From Acanthaster planci (taxonomy: Eukaryota; Echinodermata; Asteroidea; Valvatida; Acanthasteridae), in contig NW_019091469.1 of assembly GCF_001949145.1 (NCBI RefSeq), positions 601,022 through 665,021 on the forward strand: 64,000 nt of DNA, in the 5' to 3' direction. Both the position numbers and the translations under genes were made by a program. This document shows positions 40,401 to 64,000 of this stretch, in pieces. The number at the start of each line of letters is the position of its first letter. Position 1 is the stretch's first letter. The notes under the pieces are model-generated. The model ran no database searches. It saw nothing but the letters and a program-made list of their open reading frames with translations, and was not told where the DNA came from.

Positions 40401-42747
40401 GTGTAGTGCTTGAAAATTCCATGCGCGATGTTCACTTTACCGCTTATTTTGGAGATAACCCTGCTGAAAATAAAATTAAAATGAACAACTCTAGGCAACA
40501 GATTTTTATCATGAATCACATTCTACAATGTACATGTATGTCTCAGACGTCACTTTCTGATGAACGTCATTCAGTATGACAGATTTTCTTTTGAGAAACC
40601 TCGATAAGAGAAAAATCGCCATTCTGTGGAAGGGCTTATGAATATCGAACAAAAAAAGAAGGCACACTTTCAGGGTTGATGTCAAAGGTCAAACAGCCCA
40701 CGCTGCAGCAAAACATTTCCCCAACTTCATCGTCAGCTATTGACGGTAGCCACAAAATTGTCGTGATTGGTATTTTGGACTGCAGTTTTCTGAAACGTAC
40801 TTGACAAAAATGAGATCGGTCCAGCTGTAAAAGGATGATGGTTTGGGGGTGCTTTTTTGCACTTTTTTAAAGCCTGTGTTGTATATCGATTTTGATTTTA
40901 CTCGCTGTTTTTTGCAGTCAATTTTTTGACAGAATTGAATGATGTTCGCAACTGCCGACTTCGGGACCCGATTAGTTGTCAGAGGTACTTTTAATTTCGT
41001 GATTATGGTTTTAATATGTGTAAATATCACCTTTTACCTTTTGTAAAGTAACTGCGGGGTGTATCACTCCCCAGAAACTTTTATTGGCTAGGATATCAAC
41101 AGGTTGTTTATGCCCATAAAAAATGCTGACATTCGAGAGTTAAATTAATCCACTACGATTAAGTTGAAAGATGGGCACCGTAATCATTGGTCCAGATATC
41201 AGCCATGACTTCCCTCATTTCATCAAACATTGGGAATTAATTCGTTGCTGTTCACTTCAGGAAAAATGAGCCCCCCAAAGTTGAACATTATCTAATGGTT
41301 TATATTTTGAGGAACCTGCCACATGGACACTGCATCCAGTCTATACTTCAACATTGTGTTGCATCTTTTTGTTTTGCAACCACTGACGTCTCACGTAACT
41401 GACTGCAACCTGTACAAAAGCAGACACTTTACATGTAGTCTCTGTATCCGGTTCCGGTTCGTCACAAAGGCAGACGCGCCACGATTTGCAGGCTCCCGTT
41501 GGACAATCGCAGAAGTTGCGCGTTAACTTTCGGTTCCATGTAAACAGCGATCAATGCATGTAACTCCACATGCAGTGCATGTGCAGTGGGCGTGGTTTAA
41601 ACTGAAGTGACGTCGTACTTACAAACGGGATACACCCCATAAAATATCATTCTTGTTTCTCCTATTTGCCAAAGGAAAAATGAAGCAGACCTTGCAAGGG
41701 TTTTGTGCATTGTCCTTTACGTGTATTACAACTGATGAGTCAGAGTATCCAAACAGTTCAACAACTTAATTCTCATTCTGATAACAAATGAGCCATGTGT
41801 GGAATATCTTAAAAATTAATCTAAGACTATGGACCTCCTGCATTAAAATCTATGGGATAAAAAGAGTTTCTTTGGGTCTGTTTCAATGCCTGAGGTAAAT
41901 TATAGCCATTTGTTCTTCAAACAAAACCCAGAATCCCAGTTGTGGCTGAAAATATCTCCCAAACTGTTTCAATCAAGGAATATAGGGAATGCATAAGGTG
42001 GGCATATATATCAAGAAACTCTGTAAGTTTCGTCTAGTTTCCAGACCTATTCTCTTGAAAATGAATGGTTCTTGAGTCTGGAATGCAAAATAGTATTCCA
42101 CAAAAAGTAACTGATGAACACTTGGGAATGTTACTTTACGGACACGCTTTTATAAACGGATGCAATCCTGCCAACACCGAACAGGCCACAGTTGTGCTAT
42201 ACATGTAGCTGGACATTAGTAATGGCCCCCTTCGACTGCGTGGCAGTCATTCTGAGCAAAACTCCAACACAATACAGTTCACTGTCGACAATGTCTATCT
42301 ATCTGACAATGAAGCCCCCCTCACTAGCAAGGAAGAAACAGGCTTGTGGGAAGTTTTTTTGACCAGCCTTGAAATATTGATATTTCTAAAGAAAAAAACA
42401 ACACCACCAACCTTTGAGGAGGTACTTCTGCCGCTTGTTAAAGTCTCCCCGGTGCAGGAGATCCCAGCATTGCCTGTCCGAGGCGGGGGCGAACCGGGTG
42501 CCTTCCCGGGCCTCCTCAGCCCATCCAACAGCCGCACCAGTAGGATATTAGTGGGCAGGTCGGTCACCGTCCGGCAGGGCACCAGTTCCCGGCACTCGGG
42601 GCACTTGAGCTCATTGCGGGTGTTGATGATCTGCTGCAGGCAGCGCATACAGAAGGTGTGCTGGCAGGGCAGCACGCGGCTGGTCACGTCCAGCGGTTCC
42701 AGGCAGACGGAGCACTCCAGGAGATTGAAGATGGTCTGCTCATCCAT
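16310..42747 (-). CDS. SH3RF1: SH3RF/POSH orthologue: RING E3 ubiquitin ligase and JNK scaffold (whole gene, 11 coding exons)
   Basis: Eleven exons (listed separately) join in frame into 1159 residues. Domain order: RING (C12, C15, C28, H30, C33, C36, C49, C52), SH3-1 about 119-176, SH3-2 about 184-241, a Ser/Ala-rich region with the RHSFTSL and NRHSMEIS motifs typical of the family (about 288-350), SH3-3 about 453-508, a long Pro/Ser/Gln linker, and C-terminal SH3-4 about 1105-1159. This is exactly the POSH architecture. Known roles of the family are cytosolic RING-dependent ubiquitination, binding of active Rac through the region after SH3-2, and scaffolding of MLK/MKK/JNK. Human SH3RF1 is about 890 residues; the excess here lies in the SH3-3 to SH3-4 linker. 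Invertebrates usually carry one gene co-orthologous to SH3RF1 and SH3RF3, so the symbol marks the family, not a paralogue assignment. Introns of 300-1200 bp at 16479-16876, 28393-28821 and 20435-21580 contain nothing I recognise. Confidence 0.95.
16877..17163 (-). CDS. SH3RF1: SH3RF coding exon 10: KEKK-rich linker before SH3-4
   Basis: 287 nt, acceptor CACTGCAG, donor GAACG|GTAAAC. Begins [14 protein letters not shown], matching the D-S-KKEKKG segment of mammalian SH3RF1, and ends PKTTPLVRE plus two bases of an arginine codon. The middle is acidic and Gly/Ser-rich with no counterpart I recognise. Confidence 0.88.
17164..18085 (-). other. SH3RF intron 9
   Basis: A solitary GTTAGGGTTAA at 17621-17631 may be one end of a TTAA element; no partner end was found. 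Nothing else seen. Confidence 0.6.
18086..19586 (-). CDS. SH3RF1: SH3RF coding exon 9: expanded Pro/Ser/Gln/Ala linker between SH3-3 and SH3-4
   Basis: 1501 nt, acceptor TTATCCGCAG, donor GACAAG|GTAAGG, encoding about 500 residues of low complexity. Features visible: two copies of a QGxRPRxxSDAASR motif about 35 residues apart, an eight-residue poly-Ala tract, many PPQ/QP and SxxP segments, and basic [17 protein letters not shown] near the end, resembling the basic serine-rich stretch before the last SH3 in relatives. No folded domain is apparent. The reading frame stays open over the whole exon despite the repeats, which argues for real coding sequence. Several long antisense ORFs here are shadows. 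Confidence 0.9.
19740..19940. repeat. Second locus of the GGTCTTGTG minisatellite element
   Basis: CACAAGACCAACACAAGACC on the left (about 19773-19795) faces GGTCTTGTG repeats on the right (19875-19930), separated by a stretch ending CCTTTGTCATTGTTCACATT. This is the same arrangement as at 57430-57740 with fewer repeats. Lies in the SH3RF intron upstream of exon 9. Confidence 0.6.
20267..20434 (-). CDS. SH3RF1: SH3RF coding exon 8: SH3-3
   Basis: 168 nt, acceptor CTCAACCCAG behind a pyrimidine tract, donor TTACAG|GTACCA. Encodes a complete SH3 domain: [20 protein letters not shown], then [24 protein letters not shown]. Human SH3-3 reads VYVAIYPY...DELELRKGE...CQDGWFKG...IGVFPGNYV, so the match is unambiguous. 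Confidence 0.95.
21581..21711 (-). CDS. SH3RF1: SH3RF coding exon 7: linker before SH3-3
   Basis: 131 nt, acceptor TTTTCTAG, donor GAAGT|GTAAGT. Encodes a Pro/Ser/Ala-rich linker containing [12 protein letters not shown]. It follows exon 6 in phase 0 and ends with GT, which with the first base of exon 8 gives the Val before YIAMYSF. The sequence alone is not diagnostic; phase and position support it. Confidence 0.82.
21847..21883. repeat. (CAAA)n microsatellite
   Basis: About nine CAAA units in the SH3RF intron 21712-22233, which otherwise shows nothing. Confidence 0.9.
22234..22603 (-). CDS. SH3RF1: SH3RF coding exon 6: RHSFTSL / RHSMEIS region (Rac-binding area in mammals)
   Basis: 370 nt, acceptor CTTCTCAG, donor TCACAG|GTTAGA. 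Encodes [13 protein letters not shown], then a Ser/Thr/Ala run, [21 protein letters not shown] and an Ala/Ser-rich tail. The two RHS motifs and SSNPTAA are conserved in SH3RF1 and SH3RF3. In mammals this part contains the Rac-GTP interaction region and basic phosphorylation motifs. The low-complexity stretches are longer than in human. Confidence 0.93.
22928..23498. mobile_element. 571-bp element with terminal inverted repeats
   Basis: Left end AGCCGTGTTCCCAATTGGAC; right end is its near-inverse, GTCCAATGGGAACACGGCT. The inner motif TTCCCA..GGACTTTTT recurs at about 23009 and 23311. No transposase ORF is seen, so it would be non-autonomous. Target duplications are not evident. Lies in the SH3RF intron between exons 5 and 6. 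Confidence 0.6.
23756..23892 (-). CDS. SH3RF1: SH3RF coding exon 5: linker after SH3-2
   Basis: 137 nt, acceptor CCCGTCAG, donor GGCAG|GTCAG. Encodes a Gly/Ser/Gln-rich linker beginning [10 protein letters not shown], which corresponds to the FNSAAKQLIE segment after SH3-2 in human SH3RF1. Ends with two bases of a serine codon completed by exon 6. Confidence 0.85.
23893..24941 (-). other. SH3RF intron 4
   Basis: AT-rich, no coding or repeat structure recognised. Confidence 0.6.
24942..25037 (-). CDS. SH3RF1: SH3RF coding exon 4: second half of SH3-2
   Basis: 96 nt, exactly 32 codons, phase 0 on both sides. Acceptor CTTCCAG, donor GTAGAG|GTAAGG. Contains [12 protein letters not shown] and [11 protein letters not shown], matching the SH3-2 ligand-binding Trp and the Pro/Tyr-type strand of mammalian POSH (here Phe replaces the usual Tyr in SFVE). 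Confidence 0.95.
25038..28169 (-). other. SH3RF intron 3 (3.1 kb)
   Basis: Contains CCTCAATCCTCC arrays at 25540-25700 and 25990-26190. The ORFs here (up to 150 aa) show no domain. Confidence 0.7.
25990..26190 (+). repeat. Irregular tandem array of CCTCAATCCTCC units
   Basis: Units of the type CCTCAATCCTCCGAAATCCTCC start near 26000, 26041, 26094, 26116 and (diverged) 26160, with irregular spacing. The same motif occurs at 25620-25700. It is the interior motif of the 51-bp palindromes. Confidence 0.7.
28170..28392 (-). CDS. SH3RF1: SH3RF coding exon 3: rest of SH3-1 and first half of SH3-2
   Basis: Acceptor TGAACAG at 28393, donor AACAAG|GTAGGT. Completes the glycine codon split from exon 2, then finishes SH3-1 ([17 protein letters not shown]) and opens SH3-2 with [12 protein letters not shown], nearly identical to human POSH. 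The two SH3 domains are separated by only about ten residues, as in the family. Confidence 0.95.
28822..28883 (-). CDS. SH3RF1: SH3RF coding exon 2: start of SH3-1
   Basis: 62 nt, acceptor CTCCACAG, donor GAGCACGG|GTGAG. Encodes [20 protein letters not shown] plus two bases of a glycine codon. The ALYKYDA motif is the canonical beginning of an SH3 domain (ALYDY class). It joins exon 1 in phase 0 across a 13.5-kb intron. A further tiny exon inside that intron cannot be excluded but is not required. Confidence 0.9.
30311..30369 (+). mobile_element. 51-bp TTAA-flanked palindromic element, copy 2
   Basis: 51-bp core at 30315-30365, differing from copy 1 at about five positions. Flanks are ATAA on the left (mutated TTAA) and TTAA on the right. 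Lies in SH3RF intron 1. Confidence 0.75.
34767..35159 (+). mobile_element. SINE-like element, copy 1
   Basis: Pol III-type B box GGTTCAATTCC at 34825-34835 in a tRNA-like head, a body with GGTTTTCAGTCCC and GGGGTTTTCCTCCC, and an (ATT)n tail at 35137-35157. The head aligns with a second copy at 59378. Lies in SH3RF intron 1. Confidence 0.75.
37585..37846. repeat. Three tandem copies of an 87-bp unit
   Basis: Units begin TCTGAAACTCAAAAATTACT at 37585, 37672 and 37759, giving a period of exactly 87 bp. The copies are almost identical (one a/g difference seen near the unit end). Lies in SH3RF intron 1. Confidence 0.95.
39815..39838. repeat. (TACATG)4 microsatellite
   Basis: Four perfect TACATG units. 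Shorter TACATGTAC stretches are scattered through the window (for example near 26310, 31610, 34017, 38380, 38541, 45009). Confidence 0.9.
42412..42747 (-). CDS. SH3RF1: SH3RF coding exon 1: start codon and RING finger
   Basis: Encodes residues 1-112. The ATG at 42747-42745 aligns with the human start (MDE...LLEC) and has a good context (GCACCCATGG). All eight C3HC4 zinc ligands are present, followed by [17 protein letters not shown] as in mammals. The exon ends in phase 0 at the donor TCAAAG|GTTGGT. An acceptor (GATGCACAG) at 42782 suggests the exon continues upstream as 5' UTR to 42781. An upstream in-frame ATG at the left of this stretch falls in the acceptor region and is not favoured. Confidence 0.95.
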
Positions 42748-43012
42748 GGGTGCTGCCTGGTGCTCATCAATAACCAAATATCTGTGCATCAAAATGCATG
42801 ACAGCAAAATACAACACATTATTCACAGTGCACGTCAGGCTACCGATTTCATTTTAGAACAGAGTCTTAGACCTAGCACACAAGGTCTACGTATGGGTCA
42901 TGATCGAATTTTAAAAGTATTTTCAAAGAAAAGTTGGAAGTTTTTTGCTCCTAAAATGGTGTTTCTTACACAGATTTACAAGTTTTGGTGTGTTTATAAG
43001 TCATAAATATTA

Positions 43013-43397
43013 ATCCTAACCGCCCTGGGCCTTCTTGTTGGGCACCATCCTCAATCCTTCAAATCCTCTGATTATCCATGCAAAAATTTGATTTCAGTTT
43101 CAATCCTCCAAAATCCTCCAATATTTCTCCAATGTGTTCCTTTGAGGGGTGCTCAAAGCCTCAATCCTTCAAAATCCTCTGGCTATTCTTGTCTTTCTGT
43201 CTTTATGTTAATGCAGTTAGAATGGTACAATGTGTCTTGGAACAGTGCATGGACGATTTCACATAATTTAGGCATGGAATATTTGAGACAAAGCATCCTT
43301 TTCAATCAGTGATGCAATTCTGCCATTCTTCCTCAATCCTCCAAAATCCTCAAAAACCATCAAGAGGATTTTGGAGGATTGAGGAGCATTAGGGTTA
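43013..43397 (+). repeat. Longer CCTCAATCCTCC element between CCTAAC and GTTAGG ends
   Basis: Starts TAATCCTAACCGCC and ends GGATTGAGGAGCATTAGGGTTAGG, with several CCTCAATCCTCC / CAAAATCCTCC repeats inside and a terminal hairpin around 43340-43385. Looks like a larger relative of the 51-bp family. Lies in the SH3RF 5' intron. Confidence 0.5.
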
Positions 43398-44684
43398 GGA
43401 AAGGTAAATGGTGGCTGGATATCAAACTCTTCTCTTTATTCCACTCGTTTTGGTGCATTTGCTTCTTTTTTAAGATGTCACAAAAATTCCACATTGGACC
43501 ATTACCATGATTACAGTTTTGTAAACACCAACACTAGCAACAAGCATGGCATAGACAAGTTAAATCCTACATGTACTTTCAACACCTGCTCCCCCAAGAT
43601 CCTCCAAAATTGAGATGCCCCTTTTTAACTTGGTAATATTTGTGGTACTCAACAACTGTGATCGTATGGAATTCTTCCCAGTTTCATTTGTATGGCCGTC
43701 TTTTGCCCCAAACTTACAACTAACAACAATGTTACATGTGTAGTGAAACCCATGGCCAACCCCATTTACTAGTTCCAAGGAGGTAGAAATAGATTCCAAC
43801 CTCCATGCTAGTTCTAGGTGTAGGCTGTCTGTGACTGCGAGGGCCAGGATCCAACATGTCCAAGAGTAGTCTGAATCTGGGTCTCATGTGGGTCAGAGTC
43901 AAATAGACTGGGATGCCTACTTTTGTGTCCAATTTTCGGGTGGATGGGTACCATAACTACTCAGGGCTGGGAAGCAAAACAGTCAGAAAGAGTTCCAGTA
44001 TAATACAGGCTTTGCACAACACCAATTTTCCCTTAAAAATGTTACAACAGCCTTGAGAAAGTGGTAACATGTCCTAAAATGTGAAATTTAGCTGAGAAAA
44101 CTCCAGAGCATTTACTTAGAAAAGCCTTCGGTTTTTCAGACAAGTCTCATTCTCATATTTGTGCACAGGGGCATCAAGTGTTGTCCGTATATGGAATTCT
44201 CTCCATTGTCAGTCAGGCAATGCAATCGATCAATCGTGATGGAATAAAATATCCTAAGTTCTTCAGAACTATTTTCCTAAGTCATCAGGTCATAAATAAG
44301 ACATGAAAGACAGGGTGATTGACAGATGATGCCGGTGGATCGAGAGATTTGCTGAGGATCGACCCATACCGCAGTGTGATCGAGCAATCACGCATATCCA
44401 CCGATCGCACTGAACAATATCAACGCTCCGACAGTCCGCAGCTGCAGACCCGTGCCATCCATTATAAGGCGAAGTCAGGCTCAGCATTGCTTACGCTTAG
44501 GCCGTCGCGGCCAGCGGTGAATCATATCGAAAAATAGGAGAGAGGCCTACGGAAATAAAATTTCTTCAAAGAAAAAATTATCCATGTAAACAAAAACTGT
44601 ACGCCCGTGTATTTTTGTAAACACACTCACCTATTTCAAGAATTAGGAAATGCAGAATACAAGAAAAAGTTCACACGTAATTAC

Positions 44685-44732
44685 CGGCCCAGGTCTGGTC
44701 GTCGACTTGAACCCCATGGCCGCCATCTTGCT
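44685..44732 (-). other. Candidate untranslated first exon of SH3RF
   Basis: Runs from a TATA-predicted start near 44732 to a donor GGGCCG|GTAATT at 44685. It contains AAGATGGCGGC, a YY1-type element usually found just downstream of start sites in sense orientation. Splicing to the acceptor at 42782 would create an 18-codon upstream ORF that begins at the ATG inside the YY1 motif and stops before the main SH3RF ATG. This is inference without transcript support. Confidence 0.35.
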
Positions 44733-44765
44733 TACTAACCGCATCACACCGAACTCCTTTATAAC
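44719..44765 (-). promoter_or_regulatory. Candidate core promoter: TATA-like box and YY1-type element
   Basis: On the minus strand TATAAA lies at 44763-44758 and AAGATGGCGGC at 44729-44719, about 30 bp downstream. The spacing places a start site just before the YY1-type motif. Orientation fits transcription of SH3RF, whose coding start is 2 kb further on. Confidence 0.4.
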
Positions 44766-47700
44766 ATCCACATAATAACGTAGTTCTTAAAGCAAGTAAA
44801 ATAATTGTTTATCCAACTATTTCGTATACCGTTGAATCTGACCTCAACAAATTAATACACTCTACTTTTTATAGCGAGCTCCACTTCCAAAATTGAAATC
44901 AGGTATGAATTTGTTTCTTATAAAATAAAAGTGCGGAGTAATTTTTGTCCGCCGAAAAATGTTGGACACATGGAAAGTAATTTGACAGACGACGTGCATG
45001 AAGTATACGTACATGTACTGTACATTGTACGAATGCATTATGTAGGAGTTCCGCAGAAATGACGTGTAGTTTAACGCCCTCTATTCTAACAGTTACCTTG
45101 CCCTCAAATCTACCCCAAAACTATAAACAACTTTTAACAGGTCACGAGAACTCACCATTTAGTGAAAAAAACTTCAAACGAATCTCGTTTTTTTATCAAG
45201 AATTGTGTCATCTTGAAGCATTATTTATTGAATATTTATTTCACAGAATGAACTGCAAAAAATATCCATGAAAATCACAACAATGTATTTAATACGACAG
45301 TGGGTGGTTCCAATTAATAAATGCTACACTTGGGTCTGCCTAAACAACCCAAACGTTGACGCTCAAATAAGACTTAAAAAATTATAAAGAAACCTTTTTT
45401 GTACACGACAAACTTCATCTTTTCAATTGTACATTTTCAATCAATATTTTCCCAAGTCAGAAGAGACTTAACTGGGAAAAAAAGTTGAGGAAAGTCTAAG
45501 TTAATCGTAAAATTCCTTGAAGCTTCAAACATTGTAAACGTTTGCAAAGCCTGCCACTATTCATCAAATATGATGGCATCACGTTGCTGTCTTCCTGCTT
45601 AAAACTGTACTGAAGTTATGAAGTACCTATGTGCAACCCAAAGGACACTGAATTTCACAACTTAGCAGCTATTTTTGCTTTGGAACCTTTTGTGTTAAAC
45701 CTGACGTAAACATTGGCCCTTTCTTAATGCTTTGCTCTCTTCTAATTAGGGCTTCACCTCTGACACTGGAACCATGTATTCAAGCCACATGCAGAGCTCC
45801 CACTTGGGCCTCTCAACAGTCAGGGACATTGAGAATCAAAGCTCTCTTCAAGCCCCACAACTACAGCAAACCCATAACTTCTCGGGGACTTTCCAGGACT
45901 AAAATATGACAATTTCGATGACATTTAAAATTATTTTACAAAGAAAGGTTGTTTGGTACGGAAACTGGAAGACTGCTACAGCTACTATGGACTGACGAGG
46001 ATAGCCTATAAAGTTATCATTCTGTTATCACATAATAAGCAGCCATGATCTTCATTTTCCATGACTTTTCTAATACTTTTTTATTTGACAACAGAATTCA
46101 AGGAAACCGTATTTTTCCCCCCAATTTTCCATGACTTCCATTAAAACTTTTTTTCCAGGATTTTCCATGACCAAGGAATCCCGTTTCTAGAACCGAAACC
46201 ATGCGCCGGTTCCACACAACTTTTCTGAGCAATGAAATCCATACAAAGTAGTTAGGCTGCCAATAAGCCATTTTGTGAGTTAAATTTGAGTTCTTTCAAT
46301 TCACATGAACATAACAATTTGAAGTCTCCATACAAAAGACACTGTTACTATACGTCCTGATTCAGGGCAAGGTTTTGCTTAGTTACATAAGATATGCCTT
46401 TGCACCAATACACCAAAATGAATGGCATAAGCAACCAGTCTATTCCAGAGATGGTGGTCGCCATGCAAAAGCTTACCCTGAATCACGAGGCATAGCAACA
46501 GTGTCTTTAGTCTGGGGATTTCAAATTGTTGTGTTTATGCGCAATCAAATATAACTCAGTGTATCAGATTTTATTTAATTTTAACTCGACAAGGCTTATT
46601 TATCATAAATGCTGGAAGAAAGAGTCAAGGTATAAGACAACACCTGGAGGACCCTGGGAAATGGGCAGAAGCAATGGTGGTCAGTGAATGTATGCGACAT
46701 TAACAGGCTCTCAAAGTTATTACATGCCGTATTTGTCTATATTATCACAGTTTTTGTCAGTGCAATATAGGAGACCTCCAAACACTCAGTCATCAATTCC
46801 TACAAATACCAGAATTCTGCATGTATCTAAAGATGTTTGAAAATTCGGATGTTAAATACATATCTTGTCAGCAGAAAATGCACAATGTTACTTGAGGGAA
46901 TGTTTTTTCACCCTCAAGTGCCAGAACTGGAGTGGGCTGAAGAAGGCTATAAATGGATGCTCACTTGAGGATACAAAACAAAACAAAAAAAGTGATAAAA
47001 ATATCAACAGGAATGTGCCGACACACCTTAGTGTCAATCAAAGCAGACACATGTACAGCGTCACTACATATATTCATTGCATAAACTTTTCCCCCAAAAA
47101 TGGCTCTGAAATACAAACTCGTCATTCCTTTCACGAGGAAAATTTGTTCCTTTGACCTTTGCCTTTTTACAGGCAGAGAAAAGCATTACCAGTGTCATTC
47201 ATATTGTGAAATCTTTTCAGACTCGAGAATAATTATTTCTCCATTAAGACCACAGACAACTTATGGTTTAACACTCGGTGGTAGTTGGAGTCACCCATTC
47301 AAAAAAACACAAGGTGAGTTCACACTCCAGAATCCATTTACAACAAAAAGGAAAACACTTTAAAGAAAGGCATTGACTTGCTTGATAAAAATTTCAATAA
47401 ATAAAACTAGGTTTGGAACACAGAAAACTGGCATGAGTACAAGCTACTAATTTCAATATCTGGATTGTTGACCTTGTCATAGTGTTTAAGTAAACACAGA
47501 AACAAAGCCTTGCCCACCAAGTCTATTAATTTGATTAAACTCGTTGAAATACATACATAAAGAACTCGAGAAATCAATCAAAAGGCATACTGGAGAACAG
47601 TGTGCACTATTTACCATTACATTCAAACATTCGTTTGACAGGTTCCATGTAAAACTAAGGCTTTCTTTAATATAATGCAATTGGGGGAAGCTGTCTTGAG

Positions 47701-49084
47701 CATGGTTTCTCAGAGAAATCTTTTCGATGCCGAATTTGAATTTGGAAATATTTCTGCATGTTGATACAACTGACTTTGACCAAATAAGGAAACAGACAGA
47801 AATCAAACAAAAGAGTTCATCTAGAAAATTCCCTACCAACGGTTCCTCCAACATGGAAGATTTTTCTTACAAATCAATAAAACTGAGCAGACTGAGCCAT
47901 TTTCAAAGATCCAACCTTGTGTACGTTCAACATCCAACTTCACATTTTAAGGGATGAATCCAGTATTGGCCAGAGGATTCTGCCAGTGCACAGTTAAAAT
48001 TTCAACCTACAACTCAAAAACCTACGTACTGTTTTGAGCTGTGAGTTCCCCTTCCCAACATCACAATATTCCCTGATGAAAAACCTTCTAGAATGTTCCA
48101 GACTGCCCCTACTGGTATGGGCTGCAAACTGAATGTGCAGTTTTTGTACTTATTAACTGTCAAACTGTATGAAGCCCCAAGTACGGTCACCGTGGCTGGG
48201 CTTTACCTTCCTTGGTTCCCCCAACAAGCTATCTGGCCACAGTTAGTTTAGGCAGAGCTGTACCCTGCCTGAGACTTGGCCATTTCAGATCTGTGTTTGG
48301 CAAACAAGGTACCAAGCAGGGTTTCATGTTATACAGCTCCACAAACTCAGGCTGGTCCAATTAGCCCTGTTCAACAGTCGGCCATTTTGAGTTGAAAGCG
48401 AGGCAATCCCTGTAAACATTTTCTAAAAACCAGACATCCCAAAACTCAAGATGTGAGAGACCGACAATGATGCAACAGTGGAAATATCATTACTGTTCTT
48501 GTGCTATGACGGGTAGTTCCAACTTGGATGGATAAAATGTCATGCCATCTTTACTGTCAAAATGACAATATTCTTCACAGCGAGGCTATGCAACTGTCAT
48601 TATGGCAAATAGTCATCTCCTTTTCATTTCAGAGTGTTTAAATAAATTAGGTGGATTCAGAGTACATAATACAAAATGACCATCTCGTAAAACATGGCGC
48701 TGCTAAGCAGATATTATTGCTGAGCAAATTTATGCGCTAAGCAATGACCAGTGGGAACTTATCAGAAGCAATACACATACTACAAACTTTCAAACGGTAA
48801 CCTGTTTCTGCTAAGCAACTATTTTCTGTGATTAAGCAGATTTCAGAGCATGTAAGGCCATGCCCAATTTACTTGGCTGCGGCTTGAAATTACACACAAA
48901 TCTATACTGAGTGGCTGCAGCCACAACCCTGGACTCATGTGAGATTTCAAATCGCAGCTCAGTAATTCTGACACAATCTTAGCTCCATGAGACTGGCACC
49001 AGGCCCTGTCAGCAGAAAATGCTGTGCTTGGTGGAGCTGCGAAATTGGGTCCTTTGGAAATACAGGTGCAGAGATACTGATGGT
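44766..49084. other. Region between NAA15 stop and SH3RF promoter
   Basis: Should contain the NAA15 3' UTR. An AATAAA on the minus strand at 46575-46570 is the nearest canonical signal I found, 2.5 kb from the stop, so it is only a weak candidate. Also holds the palindromic repeat at 48875. No gene recognised. Confidence 0.5.
48875..48962. repeat. About 90-bp palindromic repeat, copy 1
   Basis: Starts GGCTGCGGCTTGAAATTACA and ends with a diverged inverse, GAGATTTCAAATCGCAGC. Downstream of NAA15. Related to the repeat at 53524-53610. Confidence 0.55.
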
Positions 49085-63680
<14,596 letters not shown>

Positions 63681-64000
63681 CTGCAAAGTCAGACAGCAAA
63701 TTGGTACCAGTTTTATATCCCCGTAACAAAACCAATCTGCTGAAGGCTTGTCTCAATGAGGGTTATTTGCTGAGCATCTTCTTAGACCCTAACCCACAAC
63801 CGTGACATTCCAGGGTTCTAATACCATCCACAAGGTTGGACAGGCCAGTTTGGAACACTGATTGTGTGGACTCATCCAGAAGGTGTGGTGTTACATATTT
63901 GTGTACGCACCATCAACAGCGCGCAGGTAGAAGCAAGTACTGCTTTGAATATGCACAACGTACTGAAAGTTAACTTTGAATATAATGAACTACATGTGCT
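63681..64000 (-). other. Start of NAA15 intron 1, runs off the window
   Basis: No first NAA15 exon is found here; a TAGACCCTAACCC at about 63784 may be another repeat end. Confidence 0.6.

Larger units (their letters stand above)
28884..42411 (-). other. SH3RF intron 1 (13.5 kb)
   Basis: No coding sequence recognised. Holds the 51-bp element at 30311, the SINE at 34767, the 87-bp triplicate at 37585, the TACATG microsatellite at 39815 and a possible TIR pair at 41055/41637. Several TACATGTA-rich stretches could be regulatory or merely repetitive. Confidence 0.7.

Noticed and set aside
42344-43006. 220-aa plus-strand ORF
   Set aside because: Antisense shadow of the SH3RF RING exon, extending into intron; no domain of its own.

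Overview
The window is a piece of a metazoan nuclear genome. It is AT-rich and intron-dense, with GT-AG introns, short coding exons in long introns, many small non-autonomous repeats, and one assembly gap (231 n at 56612-56842, plus a single n at 55282). The proteins are close to their vertebrate counterparts, while the repeats (SINE-like elements, TACATGTA-rich spacers, hairpin elements) are not vertebrate. A marine invertebrate deuterostome fits, and an echinoderm is my best guess, but the window alone cannot settle this.

Layout: two genes are recognisable, both on the minus strand and arranged head to tail. (1) 49085-63680 is NAA15, the auxiliary ribosome-anchoring subunit of the NatA N-terminal acetyltransferase. 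Its first coding exon lies beyond the right edge; 18 distinct downstream exons are present, one of them twice. (2) 16310-42747 is the POSH/SH3RF orthologue, a RING E3 ligase and JNK-pathway scaffold with four SH3 domains. All 11 coding exons join in frame to a 1159-residue protein. A candidate promoter and untranslated first exon lie at about 44685-44765. The left 15.7 kb, the 13.5-kb first coding intron of SH3RF and the 4.3 kb between the genes contain no coding sequence that I can recognise.

The exon models were built by hand from splice sites, reading phase and similarity to the human proteins as I know them. Every junction within each gene keeps frame, which is strong internal support. 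The two genes have no obvious functional link: one acts co-translationally at the ribosome, the other in Rac/JNK signalling and ubiquitination.

No new multi-gene system is visible. The items most worth a second look are a family of 51-bp TTAA-flanked palindromic elements (four copies with identical core length); a 0.95-kb tandem duplication beside the gap that carries one NAA15 exon twice (probably two haplotypes assembled in series); a minisatellite-carrying repeat present in introns of both genes; a SINE family in two copies; and the strongly expanded linker of SH3RF with an internal duplicated motif.
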